Both the position numbers and the translations under genes were made by a program. A stretch of 64,000 nt of DNA from JACPHD01 sp964431805 (GTDB taxonomy: Bacteria > Patescibacteriota > Patescibacteriia > Patescibacteriales > GWC2-42-12). Shown here in pieces: positions 5,457-14,989 of this stretch (position 1 is the stretch's first letter; the number at the start of each line of letters is the position of its first letter). The notes under the pieces were generated by a model. The model worked only from the letters and a program-made list of their open reading frames with translations, had not been told where the DNA came from and made no database searches. The stretch covers positions 62,001-126,000 of the forward strand of contig CAYSKV010000001.1 in NCBI GenBank assembly GCA_964431805.1. The letters run 5' to 3'.

Positions 5457-7753
5457 CGAGAAAGAAAACGACATCTTTTTTTAATATTTTTTTAATTGGA
5501 ATAATTACGTTCCTAAGTTTTTTTATTTTTACTAATAGTAAGGCTTTTAGCGATACTAATAATGATTTTGCTTGCCCAGTTAAATCACAATTAGATATTG
5601 GGGAGCGTAGTGTATTTAACAGGGTCGCCGATGAAATATTAGTAAAATTTAAAAATTCATCAAATCCGATAACTATAAAAATCGCTCAAGCGGGGGATTT
5701 AAATGAGTTTTTAAATTACTATAATAATTTATCGGAAGTAGATTACGCCGAACCAAATTACATTTACAAAGCTTCTATAATTCCGTCTGATACGCTTTTT
5801 AATAATCAATGGTATTTACAAAAAATTAAAGCTGTTGAAGCATGGGATAATACAAGAGAAAGTTCTAATATTGTTATTGCTATTTTAGATTCAGGCGTGC
5901 AAATAAATCACCCCGATCTCGCTAGTAATATTTGGGTGAATAAAAAAGAGGTCGCTAATAATGGCATTGATGATGATAGAAATGGTTTTATTGATGACGT
6001 TAATGGTTGGGATTTTGTTAATAATGTGCCTGACCCGGCGCCAAAATTTAAAACTGGATTTACTGAAGATGGAATTTTACATGGCACTATTATCGCCGGT
6101 ATTGCGGCGGCTTCTGGCAATAACGCGGCTGGCATCGCTGGTATAACTTGGAAAGCGAAAATTATGCCGCTTAAAGTTTTAGATGATAAAGGCGATGGCA
6201 GCGCTTCAAAGGTTATAAAAGCCATTGATTACGCCATTGCTAATGGCGCCAATATTATTAATTTAAGTTTTGTTGGTTTTGGTTATAGTAAAGGTTTAGA
6301 CGACGCGGTTAAACGCGCTTATGACGCTGGTTTAATCGTAGTAGCCGCCGGAGGCAACGAAGTCGGCCAGGGCGATGGTTATTATCTAGATGAAACTCCA
6401 ATGTATCCAGCTTGCTTAGACGGCGCTAGTGGCGAAAATAGAGTAATCGGCGTAGCCGCAACCGATACCATGGATCAAAAAGCGACTTTTTCCAGTTTTG
6501 GCATTAAATGCATTGATATTGCCGCGCCAGGAGTTAGCGTTTTTAGCACAGTAGTTTATTCGCCGGATAATTATATAGGCGATCAACCATTTAATAAATA
6601 TTATGATGGTTATTGGTCTGGCACATCCGTCGCCGTGCCTATGGTAAGCGGCGCTTTAGCGTTAATCGAAGGCGCTAATCCAGCTTTAAATCGAGAAGAA
6701 ATTTTAAAAGCCTTATTAGATAATGCTGATAATATTAGTCGAGTAAATCCAAATTATTTAGGTAAGCTTGGCAAAGGCAGATTAAATGTGGCTTCGTCGA
6801 TTAATTACGCTAAAAGCATATTAAATAGTAAAATTGAAAAATTATTAATCGGTCCGAAAAGTGGCATGGCGAGTTTAGTAAAAATTACTGATCAAGACGG
6901 AAAAAAGGATAACGAATTTTATGCTTATGGCGCTAGCTTTAAGGGCGGGGTTAATTTTTCTTCCGGAGATATAAATGGCGACGGCCAAGATGAAATTATT
7001 ACTGCGGCTGGTTTAGGCGGCGGACCGCACATTAGAATTTTTGACACTAAAGGAAAATTAGTGAGCCAGTTTTTTGCCTTTAGCAACACTTTCCGCGGCG
7101 GCGTGAATATTGCCAGCGCCGATATAAACAATGACGGTAAAGATGAAATTATCGCGGCTCAAGCTTCGGCAGGCAATTCAGAAATAAAAATTTTTAATAA
7201 TAAAGGGGGATTTTTAGGTTCATTTTACGCCTATGATAAATTTAAAGGCGGTATAAATATAGCTGCCGGCGATATTAATGGCGACGGGGAAGACGAAATT
7301 ATTACAGGTTTATCTGCTGGAAAAATTCCTGAAATAAAAATTTTTAATTCTAGCGGAGCTTTACGCGGTCAATTTTTGGCTTACGTTAAAACTTTTACTG
7401 GCGGCGTAAGGGTAGCCGTAGCTAATGTTAGAAATTCTTCCGGTAGCCATAAATCAGATATTATTACGGCTCCGGAAAAAGGCGGCGGTCCGCATATAAA
7501 AGTTTTTGATAGCAAAGGAAATTTATTTTCTCAATTTTTTGCTTTTAGCAGTACTTTTCGCGGTGGAGTTAATTTAGCTAAAGCCGACGTTGATAATGAC
7601 GGTTTTGACGAAATAATAACCGGCGCCGGTTCGGGAGGCGCGCCGCATGTCCGTGTTTTTAAAGCTAGCGGAAAACTTACTGGTTCATTTTACGCTTATG
7701 AAGATAATTTTAGCGGAGGCGTTAGTGTTGGTAGCATAAAAATTAATAAATAA
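5426..7753 (+). CDS. Secreted subtilisin-like serine protease with C-terminal FG-GAP/VCBS-type repeats
   Basis: A 775-residue exported peptidase of family S8. A basic N-terminus and hydrophobic stretch (about 18-41) form the signal peptide. A short propeptide precedes the catalytic domain (about 120-465). The triad is Asp155 (ILDSGVQ), His219 (LHGTIIAG) and Ser401 (SGTSVAVP), with Asn311 (GGN) for the oxyanion hole. The C-terminal third has at least five repeats of about 50 residues with D-x-N-x-D-G calcium-like loops (ADINNDGKDEI, GDINGDGEDEI, ADVDNDGFDEI), a beta-propeller type seen in surface proteins. It is likely a cell-surface or secreted protease. Translation may be controlled by the leader pairing, because codons 7-11 (RFNGA) are part of segment S3. 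Confidence 0.9.
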   Translation: MINFLFRFNGARKKTTSFFNIFLIGIITFLSFFIFTNSKAFSDTNNDFACPVKSQLDIGERSVFNRVADEILVKFKNSSNPITIKIAQAGDLNEFLNYYNNLSEVDYAEPNYIYKASIIPSDTLFNNQWYLQKIKAVEAWDNTRESSNIVIAILDSGVQINHPDLASNIWVNKKEVANNGIDDDRNGFIDDVNGWDFVNNVPDPAPKFKTGFTEDGILHGTIIAGIAAASGNNAAGIAGITWKAKIMPLKVLDDKGDGSASKVIKAIDYAIANGANIINLSFVGFGYSKGLDDAVKRAYDAGLIVVAAGGNEVGQGDGYYLDETPMYPACLDGASGENRVIGVAATDTMDQKATFSSFGIKCIDIAAPGVSVFSTVVYSPDNYIGDQPFNKYYDGYWSGTSVAVPMVSGALALIEGANPALNREEILKALLDNADNISRVNPNYLGKLGKGRLNVASSINYAKSILNSKIEKLLIGPKSGMASLVKITDQDGKKDNEFYAYGASFKGGVNFSSGDINGDGQDEIITAAGLGGGPHIRIFDTKGKLVSQFFAFSNTFRGGVNIASADINNDGKDEIIAAQASAGNSEIKIFNNKGGFLGSFYAYDKFKGGINIAAGDINGDGEDEIITGLSAGKIPEIKIFNSSGALRGQFLAYVKTFTGGVRVAVANVRNSSGSHKSDIITAPEKGGGPHIKVFDSKGNLFSQFFAFSSTFRGGVNLAKADVDNDGFDEIITGAGSGGAPHVRVFKASGKLTGSFYAYEDNFSGGVSVGSIKINK

Positions 7754-7865
7754 CCTTTAAAAACTTTTTTAGAAAAAGTTTTTAATATTTTCAAAAAATA
7801 TAAAGTATCAAATAAAAATTTTATAGCGAGTAAAACTCTACGGCCATAAAATTTTAATTCGATAA
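7754..7865. repeat. Two-hairpin intergenic element, copy 1
   Basis: Starts CCTTTAAAAACTTTTTT with a matching AAAAAGTTTTT (hairpin 1, about 7759-7784). A long AT-rich stem (about 7806-7864) follows, with loop AGCGAGTAAAACTCTACGGC. The same arrangement occurs at 8910, 10049, 21755 and 31526. Translation of the reverse strand gives a spurious GRRVLLAIKF peptide in more than one copy, which is only the repeat. Confidence 0.85.
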
Positions 7866-7895
7866 ATAATAAACTAATAAAATATTTATAATTAT

Positions 7896-8909
7896 ATGAG
7901 CAAAAGAGCAATTTTTGACAAAAAAAATGTTTTAGTAATCGGCGGCGCTGGTTTCGTCGGTTCGCATTTATGCGACCGGCTAATTGAAAATAGCAAAGTA
8001 ATTTGCCTTGATAATTTTTCAACCGGCGACGAAAGAAATATTGATCATTTACTTTCTGATCCTAATTTTGAGTTTATAAAACATGATATGGTTGAGCCGA
8101 TTAATTTAGAAGCCTTGCCGGAATTGCAAAAATTTAAAATAGAATTTCAGGGTATCCAAGAAATTTATAATTTAGCTTGCCCGACCTCGCCGAAAGATTT
8201 TGAAAAAAATAAAATCGCAACGGTTTTAGCTTCTTCTTATGCCGTAAAAAATGCTTTGGATTTAGCGGTTCGTTACCAGGCAAAAATTATGCATTTTTCT
8301 TCTTCGGTAGTTTACGGCCCAAGATTAGACGGCCAAACAAAAATTAAGGAAAGCGAAATTGGTAAAGTTGATTTTCTTTCTGAGAGAAGTTGCTACGACG
8401 AAGGCAAAAGATTTTCCGAAACTATGGTAGAAAATTATCGCCGCGTTTATAATCTTGACGCGAAAGTGGCTCGCTTATTTAGAATTTATGGACCGAGGCT
8501 AAAACTAAACGAAGGCAATTTAATTCCTGATTTTATAAATAGCGCTTTGGAAAATTCTGATTTAACTATTCTTGGCGACGAAAATTTTTCTAGTTCGCTT
8601 TGTTATGTCAGCGATTGTGTTGATGCTTGTTTAAAATTAATGGAAAGTTCAGCAAATGGGCCGTTTAATATTGGATCTGATGTTGATATGAATTTAACAA
8701 AAATTTGCGAGATGATTATTAAAATTTTAGATTCAAAATCGGCTATAACATATGCGGACAAACATTTATTTATTAGTGAATTATGTTTGCCTGACATAAC
8801 TAGAGCTAAGGAAGAGCTGGGTTGGATGCCGATTGTTACTTTGGAAAATGGTTTGAAAAAGACAATTGATGATTTACGAGCGAGCAAAGGTTTAAAAACG
8901 GTAGTATAG
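7896..8909 (+). CDS. NAD-dependent epimerase/dehydratase, UDP-glucuronate decarboxylase-like
   Basis: A 337-residue extended short-chain dehydrogenase that modifies a nucleotide sugar for surface glycans. The NAD-binding loop is GGAGFVG (16-22). The catalytic Ser/Tyr/Lys are in SSSVVYG (135-141) and YDEGK (Tyr167, Lys171). CLDNFSTGDERNI and RIYGPR are features I associate with UDP-xylose synthases, which convert UDP-glucuronate to UDP-xylose. ACPTSPKDF stands where that group has its ASP-type substrate loop. A different sugar substrate is possible. The gene is isolated between two copies of the two-hairpin intergenic element, so it may have its own transcript. Confidence 0.78.
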   Translation: MSKRAIFDKKNVLVIGGAGFVGSHLCDRLIENSKVICLDNFSTGDERNIDHLLSDPNFEFIKHDMVEPINLEALPELQKFKIEFQGIQEIYNLACPTSPKDFEKNKIATVLASSYAVKNALDLAVRYQAKIMHFSSSVVYGPRLDGQTKIKESEIGKVDFLSERSCYDEGKRFSETMVENYRRVYNLDAKVARLFRIYGPRLKLNEGNLIPDFINSALENSDLTILGDENFSSSLCYVSDCVDACLKLMESSANGPFNIGSDVDMNLTKICEMIIKILDSKSAITYADKHLFISELCLPDITRAKEELGWMPIVTLENGLKKTIDDLRASKGLKTVV

Positions 8910-9021
8910 CCTTTAAAAACCTTTTTAAAAAAGGTTTTTAATATTTTCCAAAATATAAGGTATCAAATAAAAATTTTAAAGCGAGCGAAGCTCTACGGCC
9001 ATAAATTTTTTTATTTGATTA
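8910..9021. repeat. Two-hairpin intergenic element, copy 2
   Basis: Directly follows the stop codon. Hairpin 1 is AAAAACCTTTTT with AAAAAAGGTTTTT; both sides changed from CTTTTT/AAAAAG to CCTTTTT/AAAAAGG, so pairing is kept. Hairpin 2 spans about 8961-9020 with loop AGCGAGCGAAGCTCTACGGC. Confidence 0.85.
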
Positions 9022-9035
9022 TTATAAGTTAATTT

Positions 9036-9704
9036 ATGAAAATTTTTTGCGTCATTCCGGCGTTTAATGAAGAAAAAAATATAGCAACGGTTATAGACCA
9101 GGTAAAACCCCTGGTTGATACGGTTGTAGTGGTGGACGATAGTTCAAGCGATCAAACGGCTAGTTCTTCGGCTAAAACCGGCGTGGTTTTACTTAAGCAT
9201 ATAATAAATCGCGGGCAGGGCGCAGCTTTAAGAACGGGTACCGAGTATTGTTTAAAAAATGACGCTGATATAGTCGTTCATTTTGACGCCGACGGCCAAT
9301 TTTTAAGTAAGGATATAGAAAAAGTTGTCGCGCCAATTAAAAATGGCGAGGCGCAAGTTGTTTTCGGCTCGCGTTTTTTAGATAGCGCTCATAGTTCGGA
9401 AATGCCGATATTTAAGAAATATTTTATTATGCCTTTAGCTAAAGCGGTAAATAAAATATTTTTTAATATTAATTTAACCGATCCACAAAGCGGTTTTAGA
9501 GCGATGTCGAGCGAGGCGGCGCGTAAAATTAATTGGCGACAAGACCGGATGGCGCATTGCTCGGAAATAATGTTTGAAGTTAAAAAAAATAATTTTAAAG
9601 TTAAAGAAATACCTATAAGAGTTATTTACCATAGTTTCGGACAAAGTTTTTCTGGCGGGTTAAAAATTTTAAAAGAATTATTTATTGCCATGCTGGTTAA
9701 TTAA
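9036..9704 (+). CDS. Family 2 glycosyltransferase, dolichol/polyprenol-phosphate mannosyltransferase-like
   Basis: A 222-residue GT-A enzyme. IPAFNEEKNI at the N-terminus, VVVDDSSSDQT, and the metal-binding HFDADGQF (D-x-D) are visible, followed by GSRF and DPQSGFRAMS. This is the pattern of enzymes that put a sugar on a polyprenyl-phosphate carrier at the membrane. No C-terminal membrane helices are present; the adjacent DUF2304 membrane protein commonly accompanies such enzymes and may anchor it. The polyprenyl-linked sugar would feed GT-C type enzymes such as the protein at 14979. Confidence 0.85.
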   Translation: MKIFCVIPAFNEEKNIATVIDQVKPLVDTVVVVDDSSSDQTASSSAKTGVVLLKHIINRGQGAALRTGTEYCLKNDADIVVHFDADGQFLSKDIEKVVAPIKNGEAQVVFGSRFLDSAHSSEMPIFKKYFIMPLAKAVNKIFFNINLTDPQSGFRAMSSEAARKINWRQDRMAHCSEIMFEVKKNNFKVKEIPIRVIYHSFGQSFSGGLKILKELFIAMLVN

Positions 9705-9721
9705 AATATTATATTAACAAT

Positions 9722-10048
9722 ATGTTACAACAAACAATCGCTTTAATTATTATCGCTTTTATACTCGCTCGGCTTTTTCGGCAAAAGCAAAAGAATTATA
9801 TTAGCATGAATGAATTTTTATTTTGGCTTATTTTTTGGATTTTAGCCGCATGTCTAATAATTTCTTTAAAATTTATTGATGAATTAGTAGCCGGACTCGG
9901 TTTTAGCGGTTCAGGTATTGAAGTTTTACTATATTTAAGCGTAGCTATATTATTTTATTTTGTTTTTCGTTTAAGGTTAAAATTAGAAAAAATTGAAAAA
10001 GATATTACTAAAGTTGTGCAAAATATAGCTGTAAAAAATGGTAAATAA
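9722..10048 (+). CDS. DUF2304 membrane protein
   Basis: A 108-residue protein with three predicted membrane helices (about 3-19, 32-50 and 66-85) and a charged C-terminal helix (RLKLEKIEKDITKVVQNI). Size, topology and position after a polyprenyl-phosphate glycosyltransferase match DUF2304, a family usually found next to such enzymes. It probably partners the GT2 upstream. The spacing of 17 bases suggests co-transcription. Confidence 0.75.
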   Translation: MLQQTIALIIIAFILARLFRQKQKNYISMNEFLFWLIFWILAACLIISLKFIDELVAGLGFSGSGIEVLLYLSVAILFYFVFRLRLKLEKIEKDITKVVQNIAVKNGK

Positions 10049-10175
10049 ACCTTTAAAAACTTTTTTAGAAAAAGTTTTCCCCTAAAGGGATAAATAATAT
10101 TTTCAAAAATATAAGGTATTAAGTAAAAATTTCATAGCGAGCAAAGCTCTACGGCTATAAAATTTTTACTTAATT
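10049..10175. repeat. Two-hairpin intergenic element, copy 3
   Basis: Hairpin 1 uses AAAAACTTTTTT and AAAAAGTTTT. An extra small palindrome CCCCTAAAGGG follows. Hairpin 2 has perfect 15-bp stem ATTAAGTAAAAATTT (10118-10132) with AAATTTTTACTTAAT (10160-10174). Its stem sequence differs from copies 1 and 2 on both sides. Confidence 0.85.
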
Positions 10176-10191
10176 ATGATAATTGATTATT

Positions 10192-11358
10192 ATGAAAATT
10201 GCTCAAATAGTCTGTACTTTTCCGCCATACCGAGGCGGTATTGGTAATAGCGTTTATAATATTTCGGAAAGCTTGGCTGATTCAGGCCATGATGTAACAG
10301 TTTTTACTCCAAATTATAATTATAAAATTGAAGAAGAGTTTAATTTACATGAAGGCAAATTTAAAGTTGAGCGCCTAAAGCCATTATTTAAATATGGCAA
10401 TGCCGCTTTTATACCCCAGCTTTTATGGAAATTAAAAAACTTTGATATTATTCATTTGCATTACCCATTTTATGGTGCGCTTCAACCAGTGCTATTAAGA
10501 AAATTATTACTGGGGCGTAAAATGAGATTAATTTTGCATTATCATATGGATTCGAGGGCCGCTGGATTTAGGGGTGCTGTTTTTTATTTATATAATATTT
10601 TAGTTTTACCAATTTTAGTTAGAGCGGCTACGATTATTACTTGCGCTTCGCTTGATTATGTAAAACATTCTGACTTAAGAGAATATTATTTAACTAAACC
10701 GAAAAAATTTAGGCAAATATCATTTGGAGTAAACCTTGAACAATTTGTTACTTATCATGATGATTTAAATAAAAAACGAGAAAATAAAATTATTTTATTT
10801 GTTGGCGCTTTAGATAAAGCCCATTATTTTAAAGGTTTAGAAAATTTACTTGAAGCTTTAGCTATAATTATTAAAGACCAGAAATTAAATGCGACTATTT
10901 TAAAAGTGGTTGGACGGGGAAATTTATTATCTTATTATCAAAATTGCGTACTTAAATTAGGCTTAGGAAAAAATGTTAAATTTTATGAGCATGTTGATGA
11001 TAGCAAATTAGTTGATTTTTATAATTATTCTGATTGTTTAGTTTTACCGTCAATAAATAAAGGCGAAGCTTTTGGCTTAGTTTTACTTGAAGCTATGGCT
11101 TGCTCAAGGCCAGTTATAACTTCAAATTTGCCTGGCGTTAGAAGCGTTTTTAAAAGCGGCAGAGAAGGTTTGTTGGTTAAACCAAACGATATTAATGATT
11201 TAGCCAATAAAATAAAAACTATTTTAAATGATAAAAAATTAGCCGAAAAAATGGGGTTAGCCGGCAGGGCGCTTGTAGAAAAAAAATATACTTGGTTTAA
11301 AGTTAGTAAAAGATTAGAATTTATTTATCATTATGTTAAATACACTTTTAAGCCATAA
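10192..11358 (+). CDS. Family 4 glycosyltransferase
   Basis: From the ATG at 10192 the enzyme has 388 residues. A TTG three codons earlier is less likely because the family starts MKIAQIVCTFPPYRGG. The glycine-rich loop RGGIGNSVYN belongs to the N-terminal Rossmann domain. The C-terminal donor site has FVGALDKAHYFKG and the E-x7-E motif GEAFGLVLLEAMA. No signal peptide or membrane helix is present. It probably adds a hexose during glycan assembly; the donor is unknown. It is followed at once by another GT4. Confidence 0.85.
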   Translation: MKIAQIVCTFPPYRGGIGNSVYNISESLADSGHDVTVFTPNYNYKIEEEFNLHEGKFKVERLKPLFKYGNAAFIPQLLWKLKNFDIIHLHYPFYGALQPVLLRKLLLGRKMRLILHYHMDSRAAGFRGAVFYLYNILVLPILVRAATIITCASLDYVKHSDLREYYLTKPKKFRQISFGVNLEQFVTYHDDLNKKRENKIILFVGALDKAHYFKGLENLLEALAIIIKDQKLNATILKVVGRGNLLSYYQNCVLKLGLGKNVKFYEHVDDSKLVDFYNYSDCLVLPSINKGEAFGLVLLEAMACSRPVITSNLPGVRSVFKSGREGLLVKPNDINDLANKIKTILNDKKLAEKMGLAGRALVEKKYTWFKVSKRLEFIYHYVKYTFKP

Positions 11359-11364
11359 ATGATT

Positions 11365-12516
11365 ATGAAAATTTGTTTAATAAATAACTTATATAAACCA
11401 TTTAACCGAGGCGGCGCGGAAAAGATAACCGAAACCATAGCGAACGGCTTAATAAAAGCCGGGTATGAAGTTTTTATAATTACTACTAAACCATGTGGTA
11501 AAAAATTGCCGACCACGAATTCTGGGCTAAAAATTTATTTTTTAGATTCTTGTTATTACAATTTAAATAAACTACCTAAATTTTTTAGATTTTTTTGGCA
11601 AATTTGGAACATGTTTAATTTTATAAATTATTTTAAAATAAAAAATATTTTACAAAAAGAAAAATGCCAGGCAGTTATTACTAATAATTTAATGGGCCTA
11701 GGATTTTTAACGTCATTAGCGATTAAAAATTTAAAAATTAGACATTTACATATTACGCATGACATTCAATTAATTCATCCGTCTGGTTTAATGTATTACA
11801 GCGAGGAGGGGATAATAGAAAGTTTTTTTGCTAAAATTTATTCTGGTTTTTGCCGTCGTCTATTTAATTCGCCATCAGCAGTTATCTTTCCATCAAATTG
11901 GTTAAAAGATTTATATATAGAAAGAAATTTTTTCGCTAAGTCAAAGATTAATATTTTGCCTAACCCAGTTGAAGATACGCCGGAGCAGGCGAGAGAACAA
12001 TCAGATAGTTTTAAATTTTTATTTTTAGGGCAAATTGAAAAACATAAAGGCATATTTTTATTAATAGACGCTTTTAATAAAATTAAAGATAAATATCCGG
12101 ACGTTAAATTAATTATAGTTGGCGATGGTTCTAAAATTAAGCAGGCGCAAGAAAAAGCGGCAAGCAATAATAATATTAATTTTTTAGGCTGGCCGGGCGA
12201 TGAAATAGCTAATAAATTGCTATTTTTAGCTAACTGCCTAATTTACCCCTCGTTAGTGTACGAGAACTGTCCTAACGCCATTCAGAGGGCTATAACGGCT
12301 AATTTACCGGTCTTAGCCAGCGATTTAGGAGGTATTCCTGAGTTATTAAATAAAAACGCCGGCATATTATTTAAGCCAGCGAATGTTAATGATTTAGCTG
12401 AAAAAATGGAGTGGATGATTAAAAATAAAAATAATTTACAAATTTCTAACCAAATTAATTTCAAAATTGAAATTTATATAAAAGAATTAGAAAAATTTAT
12501 TTCCTCTCATATTTAA
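11365..12516 (+). CDS. Family 4 glycosyltransferase
   Basis: The stop codon of the previous gene touches an ATG at 11359, and a second in-frame ATG at 11365 gives the usual start MKICLINNLYKP. The acceptor loop is RGGAEKITE. The donor domain has FLGQIEKHKGI and SLVYENCPNAIQRAI, where Glu-Asn replaces the more common E-G-F of the donor motif, as in some GT4 subgroups. Length is 383 residues. The last 20 bases overlap the 3' end of the convergent membrane-protein gene, so the two transcripts would be antisense there. Confidence 0.82.
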   Translation: MKICLINNLYKPFNRGGAEKITETIANGLIKAGYEVFIITTKPCGKKLPTTNSGLKIYFLDSCYYNLNKLPKFFRFFWQIWNMFNFINYFKIKNILQKEKCQAVITNNLMGLGFLTSLAIKNLKIRHLHITHDIQLIHPSGLMYYSEEGIIESFFAKIYSGFCRRLFNSPSAVIFPSNWLKDLYIERNFFAKSKINILPNPVEDTPEQAREQSDSFKFLFLGQIEKHKGIFLLIDAFNKIKDKYPDVKLIIVGDGSKIKQAQEKAASNNNINFLGWPGDEIANKLLFLANCLIYPSLVYENCPNAIQRAITANLPVLASDLGGIPELLNKNAGILFKPANVNDLAEKMEWMIKNKNNLQISNQINFKIEIYIKELEKFISSHI

Positions 12517-14422
12517 ACATATAAATTTGCCCATTATCAATCGCTTGCCAGCTATCGGCAGAAAATTTAGCTTCATCTAATATTTTAATAAACGCCCACC
12601 AGTATTTATTTAAAACAAAATAACCAACATCTACGCCAGCCAAATCCATGGCCGCAAACATTGTTTCGCGGCTTGGTTTTTTATATACCATATCTAAATA
12701 ATATTGATAAAGCGGCGAGCTGGTAGGGATTGGGTAATAAAAAATTTGCTCGGCGCCGTAATATTTTTTAAAACCGAATTGGCTTAAAGCCGCGGCGCTA
12801 ACTTGCTGATTAGCTAAAACAATATAATCCTTTTTAGCGTCTTTATTAATAAAGTCAACGGTTTTAATATCTGAATTTGAAACTGCGTAACCGCGGGTAT
12901 TAAAATAATTGTCATAGCGCGGATAAGTTATGTATAAAGCAGAGGTAATTAATAAAGATAAAAATACAATAGAACTTATAATAATAAAATTATTTTTCTT
13001 AGCTATTTTTTCAAATAAGGCATAAATTAAAATTATAAAAAAAGGCAAAAGGAATAAACAGGCAATTAATAAAATTCTTTGCGGATAATCATCTCTTTCG
13101 TAGTTTATTAAAAAAGAAAATGGCAATTTAATAGTAATTAAATATGAAATAAATAAAGCAGATGCGACCCAGAAATAAAGCCATAAAATTTTACATTGTT
13201 CGCGGTGTTTCCAGGCGATAAAAATTCCACCTAAGGCGAGTAAAGCAATAATAATTTTTAGATTAAAGCCGTATAAATAAACAAAATTTAAGATAAAATT
13301 TTCTTGCCCCGGGATATTAAATTGCAACAGGCTTATATCTTGCGGTAAATTGCTGCTTGAGTTGGTTGGCGCTATTTGCCTATTTAAAAAATAAAATAAA
13401 ATCGGCAAAACAAAAATAGTAATAATAGTTAAAAGGGGATAAAAATATTTTTTTATTTTAATTTTATCGCTGTGATAAACCGCTAAAAATGCGCTAAACA
13501 GCAAAGCTGGGATACCTGCGATCGGCTGGGTTATGGCCGCGGCTAATGATAAAAGCAAGATAGTTAAAAAATCGTAGAAATTTTTGCAACATAAGCCTAA
13601 TAAAATCGCCAAAATTAAAAAAAGATAAGCTAAATTTTGCGGCGTGGTAACGATTAAAAAGGAGAAACCTAAAGTCAATAAAGCTAAAATTAATATTAAG
13701 TTAAGACTTGCTGAATTAAACCAAGATTTTAAAATGCGCCATAAAGTAAGCGGTAAAAATAAAGCGGCTAAAACTGGTAGTAAAAATTTATCAAGCGAAA
13801 CTATTGGTACAGCAGTTATTTTATGAAAAATCACTACCAAGGCGTATTGCCCTAAATAATAAAGCGGCTTAGGATCAACCGCGCCAGTTTTATCAATTAA
13901 ATCTTCCGTGGCTTGATGAATAAATGAATCATAACCGTAGCCGAGTTTATAAACTATTAGCGCGACCGAAAAAGACAAAAAATAATAAAGCATTACGAGC
14001 GGCAAAGCGAATTTTTTGTTAATTATAGAGTTACCGATTAAAATTATAGTTGTTAGGCAGTAAAGAATAAAAAAGTATTTCGGTACGACTTGCCAAGGAG
14101 AAATTATGGCGTTAACGGTTTGGTGGTTAAATAAAACGTAAAAGCAACTAAGTAAAAGTGCAAAACCTAAAACAAAAAGCGCAAAATTTATTAATCTAAA
14201 TTTATCATTTTTAGGCTGCTCGGTTTTGGCGTATCTTGAAATTTTGCTTGCTAAAAGACTAAAATATTGTATAATAACAAAAGAAATAACCGCTAAAATT
14301 AAGCTAATTATTACGCCTAAATTGTTAAGCGAATAGAAACGATAAACCAAGCCGCCCCAGATCGAAATCAGGCAGATTAATATTAAGAGTGAATTAACGA
14401 TATTCAATAGTTTATTATTCAT
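12497..14422 (-). CDS. Large polytopic membrane protein, GT-C-like
   Basis: A 641-residue protein on the opposite strand with about 13 hydrophobic helices, followed by a soluble C-terminal part of about 120 residues (from KTVDFINKDAKKDYIV). The loop YGYDSFIHQATEDLID after the fifth helix has an acidic residue where GT-C glycosyltransferases keep a catalytic Asp. The overall plan, many helices then a C-terminal soluble domain, fits that group. I do not recognise a named family. It is one of only two minus-strand genes in the first 50 kb and sits inside a glycan cluster. Transfer of polyprenyl-linked sugar is a reasonable but unproved role. Confidence 0.6.
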   Translation of the reverse strand: MNNKLLNIVNSLLILICLISIWGGLVYRFYSLNNLGVIISLILAVISFVIIQYFSLLASKISRYAKTEQPKNDKFRLINFALFVLGFALLLSCFYVLFNHQTVNAIISPWQVVPKYFFILYCLTTIILIGNSIINKKFALPLVMLYYFLSFSVALIVYKLGYGYDSFIHQATEDLIDKTGAVDPKPLYYLGQYALVVIFHKITAVPIVSLDKFLLPVLAALFLPLTLWRILKSWFNSASLNLILILALLTLGFSFLIVTTPQNLAYLFLILAILLGLCCKNFYDFLTILLLSLAAAITQPIAGIPALLFSAFLAVYHSDKIKIKKYFYPLLTIITIFVLPILFYFLNRQIAPTNSSSNLPQDISLLQFNIPGQENFILNFVYLYGFNLKIIIALLALGGIFIAWKHREQCKILWLYFWVASALFISYLITIKLPFSFLINYERDDYPQRILLIACLFLLPFFIILIYALFEKIAKKNNFIIISSIVFLSLLITSALYITYPRYDNYFNTRGYAVSNSDIKTVDFINKDAKKDYIVLANQQVSAAALSQFGFKKYYGAEQIFYYPIPTSSPLYQYYLDMVYKKPSRETMFAAMDLAGVDVGYFVLNKYWWAFIKILDEAKFSADSWQAIDNGQIYMFKYERK

Positions 14423-14446
14423 TATGTTCTTATTTTACCACACTTT

Positions 14447-14989
14447 ATGATAATTTCCATTATCGCTTATGGATTAAGCATGATTTTTTTGTTGTTTATT
14501 CTTATTTGTAGTTTTAATTTAATTTTTTCAGTTTTATCATTTGCCCCATGGGTGCCGAGCCGTAGCCGTGATTTTAAAAGAATTTTTAAATTAGCTGATT
14601 TAAAGCCTGGACAAATTTTTTATGATTTAGGCTGTGGCGACGGTAGGGTCGTGATTTATGCGGCTAATAATTATAAAGTAAAAGCTATTGGCCTGGAAAT
14701 TTCTTTGCCGTTATATTTAATTTGTAAATTAAGGCGACTTTTTAATACGAAAAGTAATATTGAGTTTAAATTTAAAAATTTATATAAAGAAAATTTAGCC
14801 GAAGCCGACGTAGTTTATTTTTTTGGCATCCCGCATGTTCTTAATGAAAAATTTTGTTTAAAACTTAAGCAAGAGTTAAAATCTGGCGCAAAAATTATTT
14901 CTTATTCGTTTAAGCTAAATAGCATGGAGCCGAAAATAATAGATAATCCAGGCGGTAAGGGTTTGCCGATATATTTATATGAGATATAA
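14447..14989 (+). CDS. Membrane-anchored class I SAM-dependent methyltransferase
   Basis: A 180-residue protein. Residues 1-30 form a hydrophobic segment (IIAYGLSMIFLLFILICSF). A small Rossmann methyltransferase follows with motif I DLGCGDGRV and an acidic residue at the end of strand 2 (GLEIS). The substrate is not evident; a lipid or glycan carrier is plausible because of the membrane anchor and the neighbourhood. The gene overlaps the next by 11 bases, implying translational coupling with the GT39-like enzyme. It is divergent from the membrane protein at 12497-14422, with only 24 bases between them. Confidence 0.72.
   Translation: MIISIIAYGLSMIFLLFILICSFNLIFSVLSFAPWVPSRSRDFKRIFKLADLKPGQIFYDLGCGDGRVVIYAANNYKVKAIGLEISLPLYLICKLRRLFNTKSNIEFKFKNLYKENLAEADVVYFFGIPHVLNEKFCLKLKQELKSGAKIISYSFKLNSMEPKIIDNPGGKGLPIYLYEI

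Noticed and set aside
7696..8022. Minus-strand ORF containing a GRRVLLAIKF peptide, similar to another at 31587-31781
   Set aside because: The shared peptide comes from the two-hairpin intergenic element. Both ORFs run over real genes or non-coding repeats and have no support of their own.
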